A DNA stretch of 64,000 nt from Dugong dugon (taxonomy: Eukaryota; Chordata; Mammalia; Sirenia; Dugongidae): contig CM057464.1 in the NCBI GenBank assembly GCA_030035585.1, forward strand, positions 26,615,465-26,679,464. Reading direction: 5' to 3'. Both the position numbers and the translations under genes were made by a program. Under the pieces are notes generated by a model. That model made no database searches, had not been told where the DNA came from, and worked only from the letters and a program-made list of their open reading frames with translations. Positions 1 through 12,803 of this stretch are shown here, in pieces; the stretch's first letter is position 1, and each line of letters begins with the position of its first letter.

Positions 1-3000
1 CTATCAAGTAGTTGAAGCCGTTCAGGTTTTAAAGCCTTCACGGAGACATTGTGTGCTGCGCGGCTGAGAATCTCGGTTTACAGACTGTATCCCTAAAGGA
101 GAAGGGAAACTGCGTTTCTCCCGTTCTGGAACAGGAATGAGGCAAAACCGTAGTTGTGCTGAGTAAAAACTTTGTTAGCAGCAAGTGTATGTTCCCAGTT
201 CACCACATGAAAGAGAGAGCAAAATGCAGCGTTCTCCTTCAAGCTGCTTAACTGAAGCTACTGAAGTATTCAGTTATGTTAGAAGAAACAGTCTGCCCAA
301 CAGAAGCTGCTTTCTCAAAAGTTCTGTCAGTGGGAGAAGACTGGAGAGTGTGGGCCTAGAAAGTATTCGAATGCCTTGGTTTTCAAAGGGAACTTTGCAT
401 AACAAGGAAGGAAGGTACTAATGGATTTCCAAGCAAAACAGGCAGATTGCTTGCCTTCAGCTAGAGGATGGCAGAAGAAGTTCACTTTTGCTGACTAAAC
501 GTTGTGTGCTTATCGCGAGCAGGTTGCTTCTTCCCTGCCAGAAAGAGAAAGCAACAGCTTGTTGCTCTCAGTCTGGGGATGAAGGGAGAACGATTCACTT
601 ACTGTGTTAGAAAATCCCTCTGTGATACATGCCTAAGAAAGTTGCCTGTACATTCTCTACCTGGAAATAGTGTATTACTCTTCTCCCTTTCAAGTTGTTG
701 AAGGCGTTCAGGGTTTATAGCATTCCGCGAAGCATACTGTGCTGCGCGGCTGAGAATAACGCTTTACAGACGGTATCCCTAAAGGAGAAGGGAAACTGCG
801 TTTCTCTCGTTCTGCAAGACGGATGAGGCAAAACAGTAGTTGTGCTGAGTAAAAACTTTGTTAGCAGCAACTGTAAGTTCCCAATTCCCCACATGAAAGA
901 GAAAGCAAAATACACCGTTCTCCTTGTAGCTGCTTAACTGAAGCTACTGAAGTGTTCTGTTATGTTAGAAGAAACAGTCCTCCCACCATAAGCTGCTTTC
1001 TCAAATGTTCTCTCAGTGGGAGAAGACTAGAGAGTGTGGGCCCAGCAAGTATTTGAATACCCTAGTTTTTAAAAGTTTTTTGGATAACAGACAATGAAGT
1101 TTCTACTGGCTTTCAAAGGAAAACAGGCAGATTGTTTGCCTTTAGGTATAGGATAAGAGAAGAAGTTCAGTTTTGCTGCCATAACCTTGTGTTCTTAACC
1201 GGAGCATGTAACTTCTTCCCTCCCTGAAAGAGAAAGCAAGAGCTTGTTGCTCTCAGTCTCGCGATGAAGGGAGAACCATTTACCTATGTGTTTTAAAATC
1301 TCTCTGTGTTACATGCCTAATAAAGTTGCCTGTACATTCTCTAGCTGGATAAAGTGGATGACTTGTCTCCCTTTCAAGTGGTTGAAGCCGTTCAGGGTTT
1401 ACATCATTCCAGAAGGCATTCTGTGCTGTGCGGCTGAGAATACTGCTTTACACATGGTATCACTACAGGAGAAGAGAAACCGCCTTTCTCCTGTTCTGGA
1501 ACACGACAGCGGAGGGTCAAAGTTTTGCTGTGTAAAGACTATTTTAGCAGCAAGTGGAAGTTCCCAATTCACCGCCGGAAAAAGAAAGCAAAATACAGCG
1601 TTCTCCTTCAAGCTGCTTGTCTGAATCTACTGAAGTTTTCAGTTTTGTTAGAAGAAACTGTCTGCCCACCACCAGCTGTTTTCTCAAAACTTGTCTCAGC
1701 TGGAGAAGACTGGAGAGTGCTTGCCTTACAAGGATTTGAATCCCCTGGTTTTCAAAGGGGACTTTCCCTAATTGGGAATGAAGGTACTTCTGGCATTCAA
1801 AGCAAAACAGGCAGATTGTTTGCTTTCAGCTAGAAGATGGCAGAAATAGTGCAGTTCTGCTTAGTAAACCGTGTGTGCTTAACGCGATCATGTAGCTTCT
1901 TCCCTGCCAGAAAGAGAAAGTAAGAGCCAGCTGCTCCGAATCTGGGGATGAAGGGAGAAGGATTCACTTTCTGTGTTTGAAAATCCCCCTGTGTTCCATG
2001 CCTAAGAAAGTTGCCTGTGCATTGTCTACCTGGATAAACTGTATGACTTTTCTCCCTTTCAAGAAGTTGAAGCCGTTCAGTGTTTACAGCATTCCGGGAG
2101 GCATTCTGTGTTGCGTTGCTGAGAATACCGCTTTAGAGATGGTATCCCTAAAGGAAAAGAGAAATCGCCTTTCTCCTGTTCTGGAACACGACAGCGGCAG
2201 AGTCGAAACTGTGCTGTGCAAAGACTATGTTAGCAGCAAGGGTAAGTTCCCAATTCACCACATGAAAGAGAAAGCAAAATACTGAGTTCTCCTTCAAGCT
2301 GCCTAACTGAATCTACTGAAATTTTCAGTTTGGTAGAAGAAACAGTCTGCCCACCACCAGCTGCTTTCTCAAAACTTCTCTCAGTGGGAGAAGACTGGGG
2401 AGTGCCTTCCTTGCAAGTATTTGAATCCCCTGGTTTTCAAAGAGAAATTTGCCTAACTGGGAATGAAGGTACTTTTGGCATTCAAAGCAAAACAGGCAGA
2501 TTGTTTGCTTTCAGCTAGAGGATGGCAGAAATAGTTCAGTTTTGCTTACTAAACCGTGTGTGCTTAATGCGAGCATGTAGCTTCTTCCCTGCCTGAAAGA
2601 GAAAGCAAGAGCCAGTTGCACCAATTCTGGGTACGAAGTGATAAGGATTCTCTTAGTGTGTTTGAAAACCCCTCTGTGTTCAATGCCTAAGAAACTTGCC
2701 TGTGCATTGTCTACCTAGATAAAGTGTATGACTTTTCTCCCTTTCAAGTAGTTGAAGCCATTCAGTGTTTACAGCATTCCAGGATACATTCTGTGCTGCG
2801 GGGCTGAGAATACCGCTTTACAGACAGTATCCCTAATGGAGAAGAGAAACAGCCTTTCTCCTGTTCTGGAACACGACCACAGCAGAGTCGAGGTTTTGCT
2901 GTGTAAAGACTATGTTAGCAGCAAGTGTAAGTTCCCAATTCACCACATTAAAGAGAAAGCAACATACGGCCGTTCTCCTTGAAGCTGCTTAATTGAATCT

Positions 3001-5045
3001 ACTGAAGTTTGCAGTTTTGTTAGAAGAAACTGTCCGCCCACCCCTGTCTGCTTTCTCAAAACTTCTCTCAGTGGGAGAAGACCGGCGGGTGCCTGCCTTG
3101 CAAGTGTTTGAATCTCCTGGATTTCAAAGGAACTTTCCATAACCGGGAGTGAATGTACTTTTGGCATAAAAAGAAAAACAGGCACATGTTTGCCTTCCAC
3201 TAGAGGATGGCAGAAGAGGTTCAGTTTTGCTGACTAAACTTTGTGTGCTTAACCAGAGCATGTAGCTTCTTCCCTGCCAGAAAGAGAAAGCAAGAGCCAG
3301 TTGCTCTCAGTCTGGGGAATGAAGTGAGAAGAATTCCCTTACTGTGTTTAAAATTCCCTCTGAGTGAAATGCCCTAGAACGTTGTCTGGGCATTTTCGCC
3401 CTGGCTAAAGATTTTGAGTTTTCTCCCGTTCGAGTAGGTGAAGCCCTGCGGGGTTTACAGCTTTCTGGGAGGCACTCTGTGCTTCGCAACGGACAAGGCC
3501 GGCTTACAGACGGTATCGCTGAAACTGAAGAGAAAGCCGATTTCCCTCTTTCTGGTATAGGACAGCAGCAGTGCCGTACTTTTGCTAAGGAAACACTATG
3601 TTAGCAGCACCTTCGTGTTCCCAATTCACTGCATGAAGAAGATAGCAAAATACAGTATTGTCCTGCAAGCCAGTTTACTTCATGAACTGAAGTTTTCAGT
3701 TTCGTAGAACAGACAGTCCCAACACCACCAGCTACTTTCAGAAAAGTTCTCTCCATCAGATAAGAGTGGCGAGTGTCTGCATTTCTAGTACTTGAATCCC
3801 CTGGTTTTCAAATATAACTTTGCCTTGCTAGGAATGAAGGAACGTTTGGCATTCAAAGGGAAACGGGCAGATGTTTTGCCTTCTGTAAGGGACAGCAGAA
3901 GCAGTTCAGTTTTGCTGACTAAAGCTTGTGTGGTTACCATCATCATGTTTCCTATTCCCTGCAAGAAAGAGAAACCAAAAGATCCTTGCTGTCTGGGGAA
4001 TGAAGTGAGAATGATTCCCTCACTGTGTTTGAAAATCCTTCTGTGTTACATGCCCAAGAAAGTTGCCTGTGCATTGTCGACCTGTGTAAAGAGTTTGACT
4101 TTTCTCCTGTTCAATTACGTGAAGGCCTGAGGGCTTTCCAGCTTTCCAGAGGCACTCTACGCTGCCCGGCTGAGATAGCGGGCATACACAGCGCATCTGT
4201 GAAGGGGAAAAGAAAGCATGTTGCTCCCGCTCAGGTATACCACAGCAGAAAAGATGTAGTTTCGCTAAATAAACACTATGTTAGCGGGAACTATATGTTC
4301 CCAATTCCCTGCATGAAAGAGAAAGCAAAATACAGTGTTCTCATTCAAGCTGGTTAAATTCATCAAGTTAGCAGTTTGGGTATAACACAGTCCTCACCAT
4401 CTACAAGATTTTCAAACATTCTCTCAGTGGGATAAGTTAGGTGAGTCTCTCCCTTTCAAGTGATTGAATCCCCCGGTTTTCAGAGGGGACTTTATATAGC
4501 AGAGAATGAAAGTACCTTTCGCATTTAGGAAGAACAAGTTAGATTTTTCGCCTTCAGGTAACGCATGGCAGAAACTGTTAAGCTTGTCTGACTAAACTTT
4601 GTGTTGTAAGCATGGCACGTTTCCTATTCACTGCAAGAAAGACAAACCAAAAGACAGTTGCTCTCAGTCTGCTGGATGAAGTGGGGATCCACTTAGTGTG
4701 TTGGAAAATCCCTCTGTGTTACACGCCTAGGAATGTAGGCTAGGCATTGTCTACCTGGGTAAAGACTGACATTTTTACCCTTCGAGTATGTGAAGCACAG
4801 AGAACTTTACAGCTTTCCGAGAGGCACTCTATGCTGCCCGGCTGAGAGAGCAGCCATACACAGCGTGTCTCTGAAGGGGAAAAGAAAGCGCGTTTCTCCC
4901 GTTCGGATATACCACAGCATGAAAGATGTAGTTTCGCTAAATAAACGCTATGTTAGTGGGAACTGCATGTTCCCAATTCCCTGCATGAAAGAGAAAGCAA
5001 AATACAGTGTTGTCATTCAAGCTGGTTAAGTTCATCAAGTTAGCA
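1..5045. repeat. ~685 bp dimeric tandem satellite array (edge; about 7.4 units)
   Basis: The same anchor (gttgaag followed by c/g and ttcag, or its decayed form) recurs at about 11, 697, 1381, 2066, 2751, 3437, 4118 and 4788. The spacings are 686, 684, 685, 685, 686, 681 and 670. The last unit is partial and homology stops near 5045; the left end is cut by the window. Units 1-5 look closely related, while units 6-8 are more diverged and slightly shorter, as expected at the old edge of an array. Each unit contains two related halves. I do not recognise the family. No CENP-B-like box was noticed. It could be a pericentromeric or interstitial satellite. Confidence 0.9.
1381..2065. repeat. Representative satellite unit (third), two half-units
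   Basis: Within one unit, two segments end with the same type of motif. 'gaaagagaaagcaa'-like words fall near 209, 541, 895, 1226, 1578, 1910 and 2264, giving alternating gaps of about 332 and 354. Around each word the order is alike: a 'ctga(g/c)taaa' word, then 'ttccc', then the purine-rich word, then 'ctgtgttag' or 'cagttttgttag'. This shows a ~340 bp monomer that duplicated, diverged, and was then amplified as a dimer of about 685 bp. Confidence 0.75.
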
Positions 5046-5109
5046 GTTCTTTTTAATTGATGTGATTAAATGAAGTTTTCATGTCAAGTTAGTGTTGCAT
5101 AGAGAATTT
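5046..5109. other. Short non-satellite junction between satellite and L1-1
   Basis: About 60 bp that match neither the satellite consensus nor the L1 3' end. They end in 'catagagaattt', which resembles 'catagtaaattt' at 12687-12698 on the other side of L1-1 and is the probable target-site duplication. The equivalent place in block B (41800-41826) reads 'cccatagtaag'. The stretch is therefore probably the last remnant of duplication block A before the satellite breakpoint. Homology is weak. Confidence 0.45.
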
Positions 5110-6045
5110 TTTTTCAACATACATTGTTATGAGACCCCAACTTCTCACCCCATTCTGATACAGCACACGCCTCCCCCCACCCCTAATTCCCCATGAACCC
5201 TCAACCAGCTCCTAACTCTCTCTGCCTTCCCCTCTCACCTCTGGACAGAAGTCACCCCTTTGGTGTCCTATATCTACATGTCTAAGAGACACACTCCTCA
5301 CGAGCATCACTCTATGTCCCATAGTCCAGTCTAATCCCTGTCTGAAGAGCTGGCCTCGGAAATTGTCTTAGCTCTGGGGTGATGGAGAGGCCAGGGGCCA
5401 TGCTTTCTGGGGCGCCTCCAGTCCCAGTCAGACCGTCAAGTCTGGTCTTCTGACTAGTATTTGAGCTCTGCATCCCGTCATTCTACTGCTCCATCAGGGA
5501 CCCTCTGTTGTGTTCCCTGTCAGGACGTTCATTGGTGGTAGCCAGGCACCATCTAGTTCTTCTGGTCTCAGACTAATGAAGTCTCTGGTTTATGTGGCCC
5601 ATTCTATCTCTTGGGCCAGTACTTTCCTTGTGTCTTTGGTGTTCTTCATTCTCCTTTACTCCAAGTGGTTGGGACCAATTGATGCATCTTAAATGGCTGA
5701 TTGCAAGCTTTTAAGACCCCAGATGCCACTCACCAAAGTAGGATGCAGAACATTTTCTTAATAAGTTTGTTATGCCAATTGACATAGACGTCCCCTAAAA
5801 GCATGGTCTCCAGATCCCTCATCCCTGCTACTCTGTCTCTCAGAGTATTTGATTGTATTGAGGAAACTTCTTAGCTTTGGTTTAGACCAGTTGTGCTGGC
5901 TTCCCCTGTAGTGTGTGCTGTCCTTCCCTTCACCTAAGATGATTCTTATCTACTATCTAGTTAGTGAATAACCCTCACCCTCCCTCTCCACCCCCGTAAC
6001 CATCAAAGAATGTTTTCTTCTATGTTCAAACCTTTTCTTGAGTTC

Positions 6046-9000
6046 TTATAATAGTGGTGTTATACAGTATTTGTCCTTCTGTGACTGACTAAATTCACTC
6101 AGCATAAGTTCTAGCTTCCAACAAGTTATACAATGTTTCACAGCTTCATCATTGTTCTTTATTGTTGCATAATATTCCATAGTGTGGATATACCATAGTT
6201 TTGTTTATCCATTAGTCCATCGATGGGCACTTAGGTTGCTTCCGTCTTTTGGCTATTGTGAACAGTGTTGCAATGAACATGGGTGTGCATATATCTATTC
6301 TTTTGACGGCTCTTGTTTCTCTAGGATATATTCCAAGGAGCGGAATATCTGGATAGTATGGTACTTCTATTTCTAGCTTTTTAAGGAAGCACCAAATCGA
6401 TTTCCAAAGTGGTTGCACCATTTTACATTCCCACCAACAGTGTATAAGTGTTCCAGTCTCTCCACTACCTCTCCAGCATTTGTTATTTTGTGTTTTATGG
6501 ATTAATGCTAGCCTTGTTGGAGTGAGATGATATCTCATTGTAGTTTTGATCTGCATTTCTCTGTTGGCTAATGATCATGAGCATTTCTTCATGTGTCTGT
6601 TAGCTACCTGAATATCTTCTTTGGTGAAGTGCCTGTTCATATCCTTTGCCCATTTTTTTAATTGGGTTATTTGTCTTTTTGCTGTTGTTTTGGAGTATCT
6701 TGTAGATTTTAGAGATGAAACGCTGATCGGATTTGTCGTAGCCAAAAAATTTATCCCAATCTGTAAGTTGCCTTTTCACTCTTTTGGTGAAGTCTTTGGA
6801 TGAGCATAAGTGTTTGATTTTTAGGAGCTCCAATTTATCTAGTCTCTCTTCTGGTACTTGTGCGTTGTTACTTATGGTTTGTATTGTGTTTATGCCATGT
6901 ATTAGGGTTCCTAGCATTGTCCCTATTTTTTCTTCCATGATCTTTATCGTTTTTTATTTTATATTTAAGTCTTTGATCCATTTTGAGTTAGTTTTTGTAC
7001 ATGGTGTGAGATATGGGTATTGTTTCAGTTTTTTGCATATAGATATCCAATTATGCCAGCACCATTTGTTGAAGAGACTGTCTTTTCCCCAATTATTGGA
7101 GTTTGGGTTTTTGTCAAGTATTAGCTGCTCAGAGGTGGATGAGCTTATATCTGGATTCTCAACTCCATTCCATTGGTTTATATATCTGTTATTGTACCAG
7201 TCAGGCTGTCTTGACTACCGTGGCAGTATAATAGGCCCTAAAATCAGGTGGTGTAAGGCCTCCCACTTTGTTGTTCTTCTTGAGTGGTGCTTTATTTATC
7301 CAGGACCTCTTCCCTTTCCATACGAAGTTGGTGATTTGTTTCTCCATCTCATTAAAAACTCTGCGGGAGTTTGGAGCTGGATTGCATTGTATCTGTAGAT
7401 TGCTTTGGGTAGAATTGACATTTTCACTCTTTTGAGTCTATCTATCCATGAGCAAGGTATATTTTTCTGCTTATGCAGGTCTCTTTTAGTTTCTTGCAGT
7501 AGTGTCTTGTAGTTTTCTCTGTAAAGATCTTTTACATCTCTGGTTAGATTTATTCCTAAGTATTTTATCTTTTGGGGGGATATTGTAAGTGGTATTGATT
7601 TGGTTATTTCCTCTTCAAGATTCTCTTTGCGTAAAGGAATCCAACTGATTTTTGTATGTTTATCTTGTATCCTGAAACTTTGCTGAAATCTTCTATTAGT
7701 TCCAGTAGTTTTCTTGTGGATTCCTTGGGGTTTTCCGTGTATAAGATCATATCATCTGCGAATAGAGGTAGTTTGACTTTTTCCCTCCCAGTTTGGATGC
7801 CCTTTATTTCTTTTTCTAGCCTAACTGTTGTGGCTGGGACCTCAAGCACAATGTTGAATAATCGTGGTGATAAAGGGCATCCTTGTCTGGTTCCGGTTCT
7901 CAAGGGGAATGCTTTCAAAGTCTCTCCATTCAGGATGATGTTGGCTATTGGTTTTGTATAAATGCCCTTAATTATACTGAGGAATTTCCCTTCTATTCCT
8001 ATTTTTTTGAGAGTTTTTATTATGAATGGGTGTTGGACTTTGTCAAATGCCTTTTCTACATCGATTGATAAGATCATGTGGTTCTTGTCTTCTGTTTTAT
8101 TTACTTGATGGATCACGTTGGTTGTTTTTCTAATGTTGACCCATCCCTGCATACCTGGTATAAATCCCACTTGGTCGTGGTGAATTATTTTTTTGATATG
8201 TTGCCGAATTCTTTTGGCTAAAATTTTGTTGAGGATCTTTGTGTCAATGTTCACGAGGGATATCTTTCTGTAATTTTCTATTTTTGTGGTGTCTTTACCT
8301 GGTTTTTGTATCAGGGTTCTGCTGGCTTCATAGAATGAGTTTGAGACTATTCCGTCCGTTTCTGTGCTCTGAAACACCTTTAGCAGAAGTGGTGTTATCT
8401 CTTCTCTGAAAGTTTGATGGAATTCTCCAGTGAAGCCATCCGGGCCAGGGCTTTTTTTAAATAATCTTTTCAATCTCTTCTTTTGTTATGGGTTTATTTA
8501 GTTGTTCTACCTCTGTTTGTGTTAATTTGGGTAGGTAGTGAGTTTCTAGAAATTTGTCCATTTCTTCTAGGTTTTCAAATTTGTCAGAGTACAGTTTTTC
8601 ATAGTATTCTGTTATGACTCTTTTAAATTTAGTTGTGTCTGTTGTGATATCACCCATCTCATTTCTTACACAGGTTATCTGCTTCCTCTCCAGTTTTTCT
8701 TTTGTCATTTTGGCCAATGGTTTATCAATTTTGTTGATCTTTTCAAAGAACCAGCTTTTGGACTTGTTAACTCTTTCAAATGTTTTTCTGTTCTCTATTT
8801 CATTTAATTCTGCTTTAATTCTTATTATTTCCTTTCTTCTGGCATCTGTAGGCATCTTTTGCTGCTCTCTTTATACTTGTTCCAGTTGTAGGGTTAGTGC
8901 TTTGGTTATGAGCCTTTCTTGTTTTTGGATGTGTGCATTTATTGCTATAAACTGACCTTTGAGCACTGCTTTTGCTGTGTCCCAAGGGTTCTGGTAGGAT

Positions 9001-9844
9001 GTGTTTTCATTCTCGTTTGATTCTATGAATTTCTTTATTCTATCCTTAATTTCTTCTATAACCCAGTAGTTTTTGAGCAAGGTGTTGTTCAGTTTCCCTG
9101 TGTTTGATTTTTTTTTCCTTGCTTTTTGTGTTGTTGATTTCCACTTTTATGGCTTTATGGTCGAAAAGATTCTTTGTAGTATTTTTATATTCTGGATTTT
9201 GTTAAGGTTTGCTTTATGGCTTATTATGTGTTCTATTCTGGAGAATGTTCCATGTGTGTTGGAAAGAAAGTATACTTGGATGCTGTTGGGTGCAGAGTTT
9301 GGTATATGTCTATGAGATCAAGTTGGTTGATTGTAACATTTAGCTCTTCTGTGTCTTTGTTGAGCTTCTTTCTGGATGTTATGTCCTTCACTGAAAGTGA
9401 CATGTTGAAGTCTCCTACTACTATTGTGGAGCAGTCTATCTCTCTCTTTAGAGCTGTTGGTGTTTGTTTTATGTATTTTGGAGCCCTGTTGTTGGGTGCA
9501 TAAATATTTATTATAGTTATGTCCTCCTGGTTTATTGCCCCTTTAATCATTATATAGTGCCCTTCCTTATCTTTTGTGGTGGATTTTACTTTAAAGTCTA
9601 TTTTTTCAGAGATTAATATTGCCACTCCTGCTCTTTTTTGAGTGTTGTTTGCTTGATATATTTTTTTCCATCCTTTGAGTTTTAGCCTGTTTGTGTCTTT
9701 AAGTCTAAGGTGCATCTCTAGTAGGCAGCATATAGATGGATCATGCTTTTTCATCCAATCTGACACTCTCCGTCTCTTTATTGGTGCATGAAGTCCGTTT
9801 ACATTCAGCATAATTATTGAAAGGTATGACTTTAGTGCTGTCAT
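6046..9844 (-). pseudogene. L1-1 ORF2 remnant (endonuclease / reverse transcriptase)
   Basis: The ORF2 protein nicks target DNA and reverse-transcribes L1 RNA at the nick. The N-terminus (ATG at 9844) opens into an apurinic-type endonuclease with 'LNVNGLHAP' and 'DPSICCLLEMHL'. The fragment 8473-7604 (289 codons) holds the reverse-transcriptase core, with '[11 protein letters not shown]', '[10 protein letters not shown]' and the catalytic 'FADDMILY'. The C-terminal cysteine-rich part appears at 6556-6212 ('[18 protein letters not shown]'). The frame is broken repeatedly, so this is a decayed copy. Confidence 0.92.
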
Positions 9845-10289
9845 CCTGATATCTTGTTGTTCACAGTTTCTTTGTTCTCCTCAATTTTCTGTGCTGAGTG
9901 GTTTTTCTTTATGTATTTTTTTTCATCTTTTTCTTTGTTGTAGATTTTGTGTTTGCTGGATCTTTATGTTTTTCTACTTTTTTATTTTGATTTGTAGGAT
10001 TGTTAGATTCCTTTGTGGTTACCTTAATATTTACCCTTAACTTTCTAAGTTTATACCAGTCTTTTATTACTTTATATCACCTTAACTTCCCCTCCATATA
10101 GAAAATCAATGTCTCTATTTTTTAAGTCCTCTTTTTTGTTTTAAAATTATCCTTTTTGTTTTTAAATATTGTTATCTGTTTCCCTATTTTCAATGTTTTA
10201 ACTTTGATGTAATTTCGATTTCCGTATCTGAGTCAGTATCTGGTTTCTCTGTCCTGTGTTCTAGTCTTGCGTTCTTAGCTGGTGCTGTT

Positions 10290-11200
10290 GATTATCTAAC
10301 CATAAAACTCCCTTTCAGTATTTCTTGTCATTTTGGTTTGGTTTTTGCAAATTCCCTGAACTTCTGTTTATCTGGAAATGCCCTAATTTGGCCATCATAT
10401 TTGAGAGACAGTTTTGCTGGATATATAACTTTTGGCTGACGGTTATTTTCCTTCAAGGCTTTAAATATGTCATCCCATTGCCTTCTAGCCTGCATGGTTT
10501 CTGCTGAGTAGTCTGAGCTTATTCTAATTGACTCTCCTTTGTAGATGACTTTTCTTTTATCCCTAGCTGCTCTTAAAATTCTCTCTTTATCTTAGGTTTT
10601 GGTAAGTTTAATTATAATATGTCTTGGTGACTTTCTTTTGGGCTCTACCTTATGTGGGGTTTGATGAGCATCTTGGATAGATATCTTCTCATCTTTCATG
10701 ATACCAGGGAAGTTTTCTGTCAACAAATCTTCATCAATTTTCTCTGTATTTTCTGTTATCACCCTCCCCCCCACCCCCCCGTTCTGGTACTCCAATCACT
10801 CGTAGGTTATTTCTCTTGATAGAGTCCCACATGACTCTTAGAATTTCTTCATTCTTTTTAATTCTTTTATCTGATTTTTCCTCAAATAAGTTGGCGTCAA
10901 GAGCTTTATCTTCAATGTCACTAATTCTAACTTCTACTGCCTCAATTCTGCTTCTATGACTTTCTATTGAGTTGTCTAATTCTGAAATTTTATTGTTAAT
11001 CTTCTGGATTTCTGATTGCTGTCTCTCTATGGATTCTTGCAGCCTATTAAATTTGGCATTATGTTCTTGAACAACTTTTTTAAGTTCCACTTCTACTGTG
11101 TCTGTATGTTGCCTGGCTCTTTCTGCATTCTGTTGAATTTCCTTTCTTATTTCTAGAAGAGTTCAGTATATTAATCTTTTTGTATTCTGCCTCTGGTAAT
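10290..11200 (-). pseudogene. L1-1 ORF1 remnant (RNA-binding coiled-coil protein)
   Basis: ORF1p is a trimeric RNA-binding chaperone that coats L1 RNA. The fragment 11090-10734 is rich in K/E/Q heptads ('QKINNKISELDNSI'), the expected coiled coil. The overlapping frame 10795-10592 carries the RRM/C-terminal part ('EKISIQDAHQTPHKVEPKRK'). The change of frame near a C-rich run at 10765-10780 is a frameshift. The ends are estimated by comparison with L1-3. Confidence 0.85.
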
Positions 11201-12686
11201 CCCAAGAAGTTCTCTTCCTCCAGAGAATTTATTTATTCTTTATTCTGGGAGCTTGCTGAAGTCATATGGACTGCCTCTTTATGTGACTTGATATTGACTG
11301 TTGTCTCCAAACCATGAATAATTTATTATAGTTTTATTTTGTGTTTGCTTAGTGCAACCTAGCTTCTTATTTTGTTTTGTTTTGATATGCCCAAATAGGC
11401 TGCTCGTGTGCACTAGTTTGATTGTTGACACCTTTTGATCTCTAATGTCCTGTCACCAGGTAGTTAGTTCTGTGACTAAGTATGTGCATACCAGAATCTG
11501 TTAAATTTTCCTGTATGGGATCAGCTTGGGTGTGCAGGCAGTCAGTCACCAAGTGTGTGATGCAGACTCTCACCCCCAGTCCTAGAGAGGCATGGGTGAT
11601 TGGTGCAGGCCCTGGACTCTGGCTGTGGTAAGGGATCATGTGCTGAGCCAGGTAGGGGCCTGACGGGAGCCCCTGGCAGTCTGAAAAATAAGCGTGTCCC
11701 TATTCTCTAGGGTGAATAGGTAGGTGAGTTTTGCAGCCAGGCTAAGAGCACCCCACTCTGTTGGCTGCAAATACTCGAGGGCACCACTTTTTTTCTTGAA
11801 CTCCTATAGCAGGTGACTAGGCACTTTAGGAGCTACCACCAGTCCTCAAGACCCTGCTGCAGATCAATAAAAGTGCCTAGTTGAGGGGCAGGGCTGTTTC
11901 GAGGGTCACAAATCTGCCCGTTCACAGCTGAAGCAGTTGAAGTTAAACTTCAGGTGTTTGCCCTGTGAGGGCTAACGCTGTTGAGATGGGTCCCCACAAG
12001 TCTATACAGGGGTGTAAGGCACTCAGAGTCTGCAGACCCCAGATTTCTGTGGCCAGCAAAGGAGCTGTGCCAACCCTGTGTTCCTGGCCTAGGGGAGCCA
12101 GCAGCTTGTTTGTTCCCTGTCCAAGGCCAGGAGAATGGGTCAGGGCACCTTTTGGGATCTACTTCTGGCCCAGTGGACTCCCGGTGCAGAGCAGGGAGGG
12201 AGGAGGTAAAAGGAAGAGAGGTTTTTCCCAAATTTGGTGCAGAGCACAGAGGTAGGAGGTAAAAGGAAAAGAGGTTGTTCCCAAATGGGCTTTTTTTTTT
12301 TTTTAATCGCCATGAAAGGGTGCACGCACATACTTATCCTAGCCTATTGGGAGCCGTTCTTCACTGGTTTGGAGTGTCCAAGCAGAATCTCTGCTGCCGG
12401 GTCTCTCTCGATGTGGAAACTGCTTCTTGAGCGAGCTCACAGCACAGATGTTTGCCTGCTTCACTGCGGACCGGCGTGGCGGTGTCTCTGCAGTTTCACC
12501 ACTGCGGCTCTAGTGCTCCTCACCTCTTCCAAACGGTCTTCCTTTCCTGTATGATTCAGATGGATTTCTTAACCTTGCCTTGTTCAGGGCTGCCAGATGT
12601 TCACTTAGAATCAAATCACTTGTTTTTCCAGGTCTTTGTTGTAAGAGGGATATAGGAAGCGTCTGACTACTCCGCCATGTTGTTCT
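11200..12686 (-). other. L1-1 5'UTR
   Basis: GC-richer stretch (CpG and CTG-rich around 11600-12600) between the ORF1 remnant and the 5' end of the element. It contains a short T-run at 12291-12304 and a local repeat of about 50 bp: 'gcagagcagggagggaggag' near 12185 and a near copy near 12240. Open frames here are short and have no recognisable homology. Such a region would normally hold the L1 internal promoter. Confidence 0.7.
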
Positions 12687-12803
12687 CATAGTAAATTTTC
12701 AATAAATATTTTGTGATTAAATGAATCACAACTTTTGAAAAGTTAACTCTTTCATTCAAATCATTTTAAACAAAGAAAGAATCCAGAGTATCATTATACT
12801 TAC

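Larger units (their letters stand above)
5110..12686 (-). mobile_element. L1-1: near full-length LINE-1, minus strand
   Basis: Reading the minus strand, the element starts near 12686 ('acaacatggcggagtag', typical of an L1 5' end). It has a ~1.5 kb 5'UTR, an ORF1 remnant, an ORF2 remnant and a 3'UTR ending in a T-run on the plus strand near 5110. A probable target-site duplication (about 12 bp, one small difference) flanks it at 5098-5109 and 12687-12698. Both ORFs carry stops and frameshifts, so it is not active. It lies just beyond exon 3 of the left SLC17A4 copy, in the same orientation as that gene. Confidence 0.92.

Noticed and set aside
185-915. Short open frames in the satellite as separate genes
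   Set aside because: They fall in different frames, recur with the unit and match no known protein. Treated as part of the satellite.
6212-9503. Plus-strand frames of 60-204 codons
   Set aside because: They are antisense shadows of the L1-1 ORF2 remnant.
11442-12655. Open frames on both strands in the GC-richer stretch
   Set aside because: They lie in the L1-1 5'UTR, overlap one another and have biased composition; no domain is recognisable.
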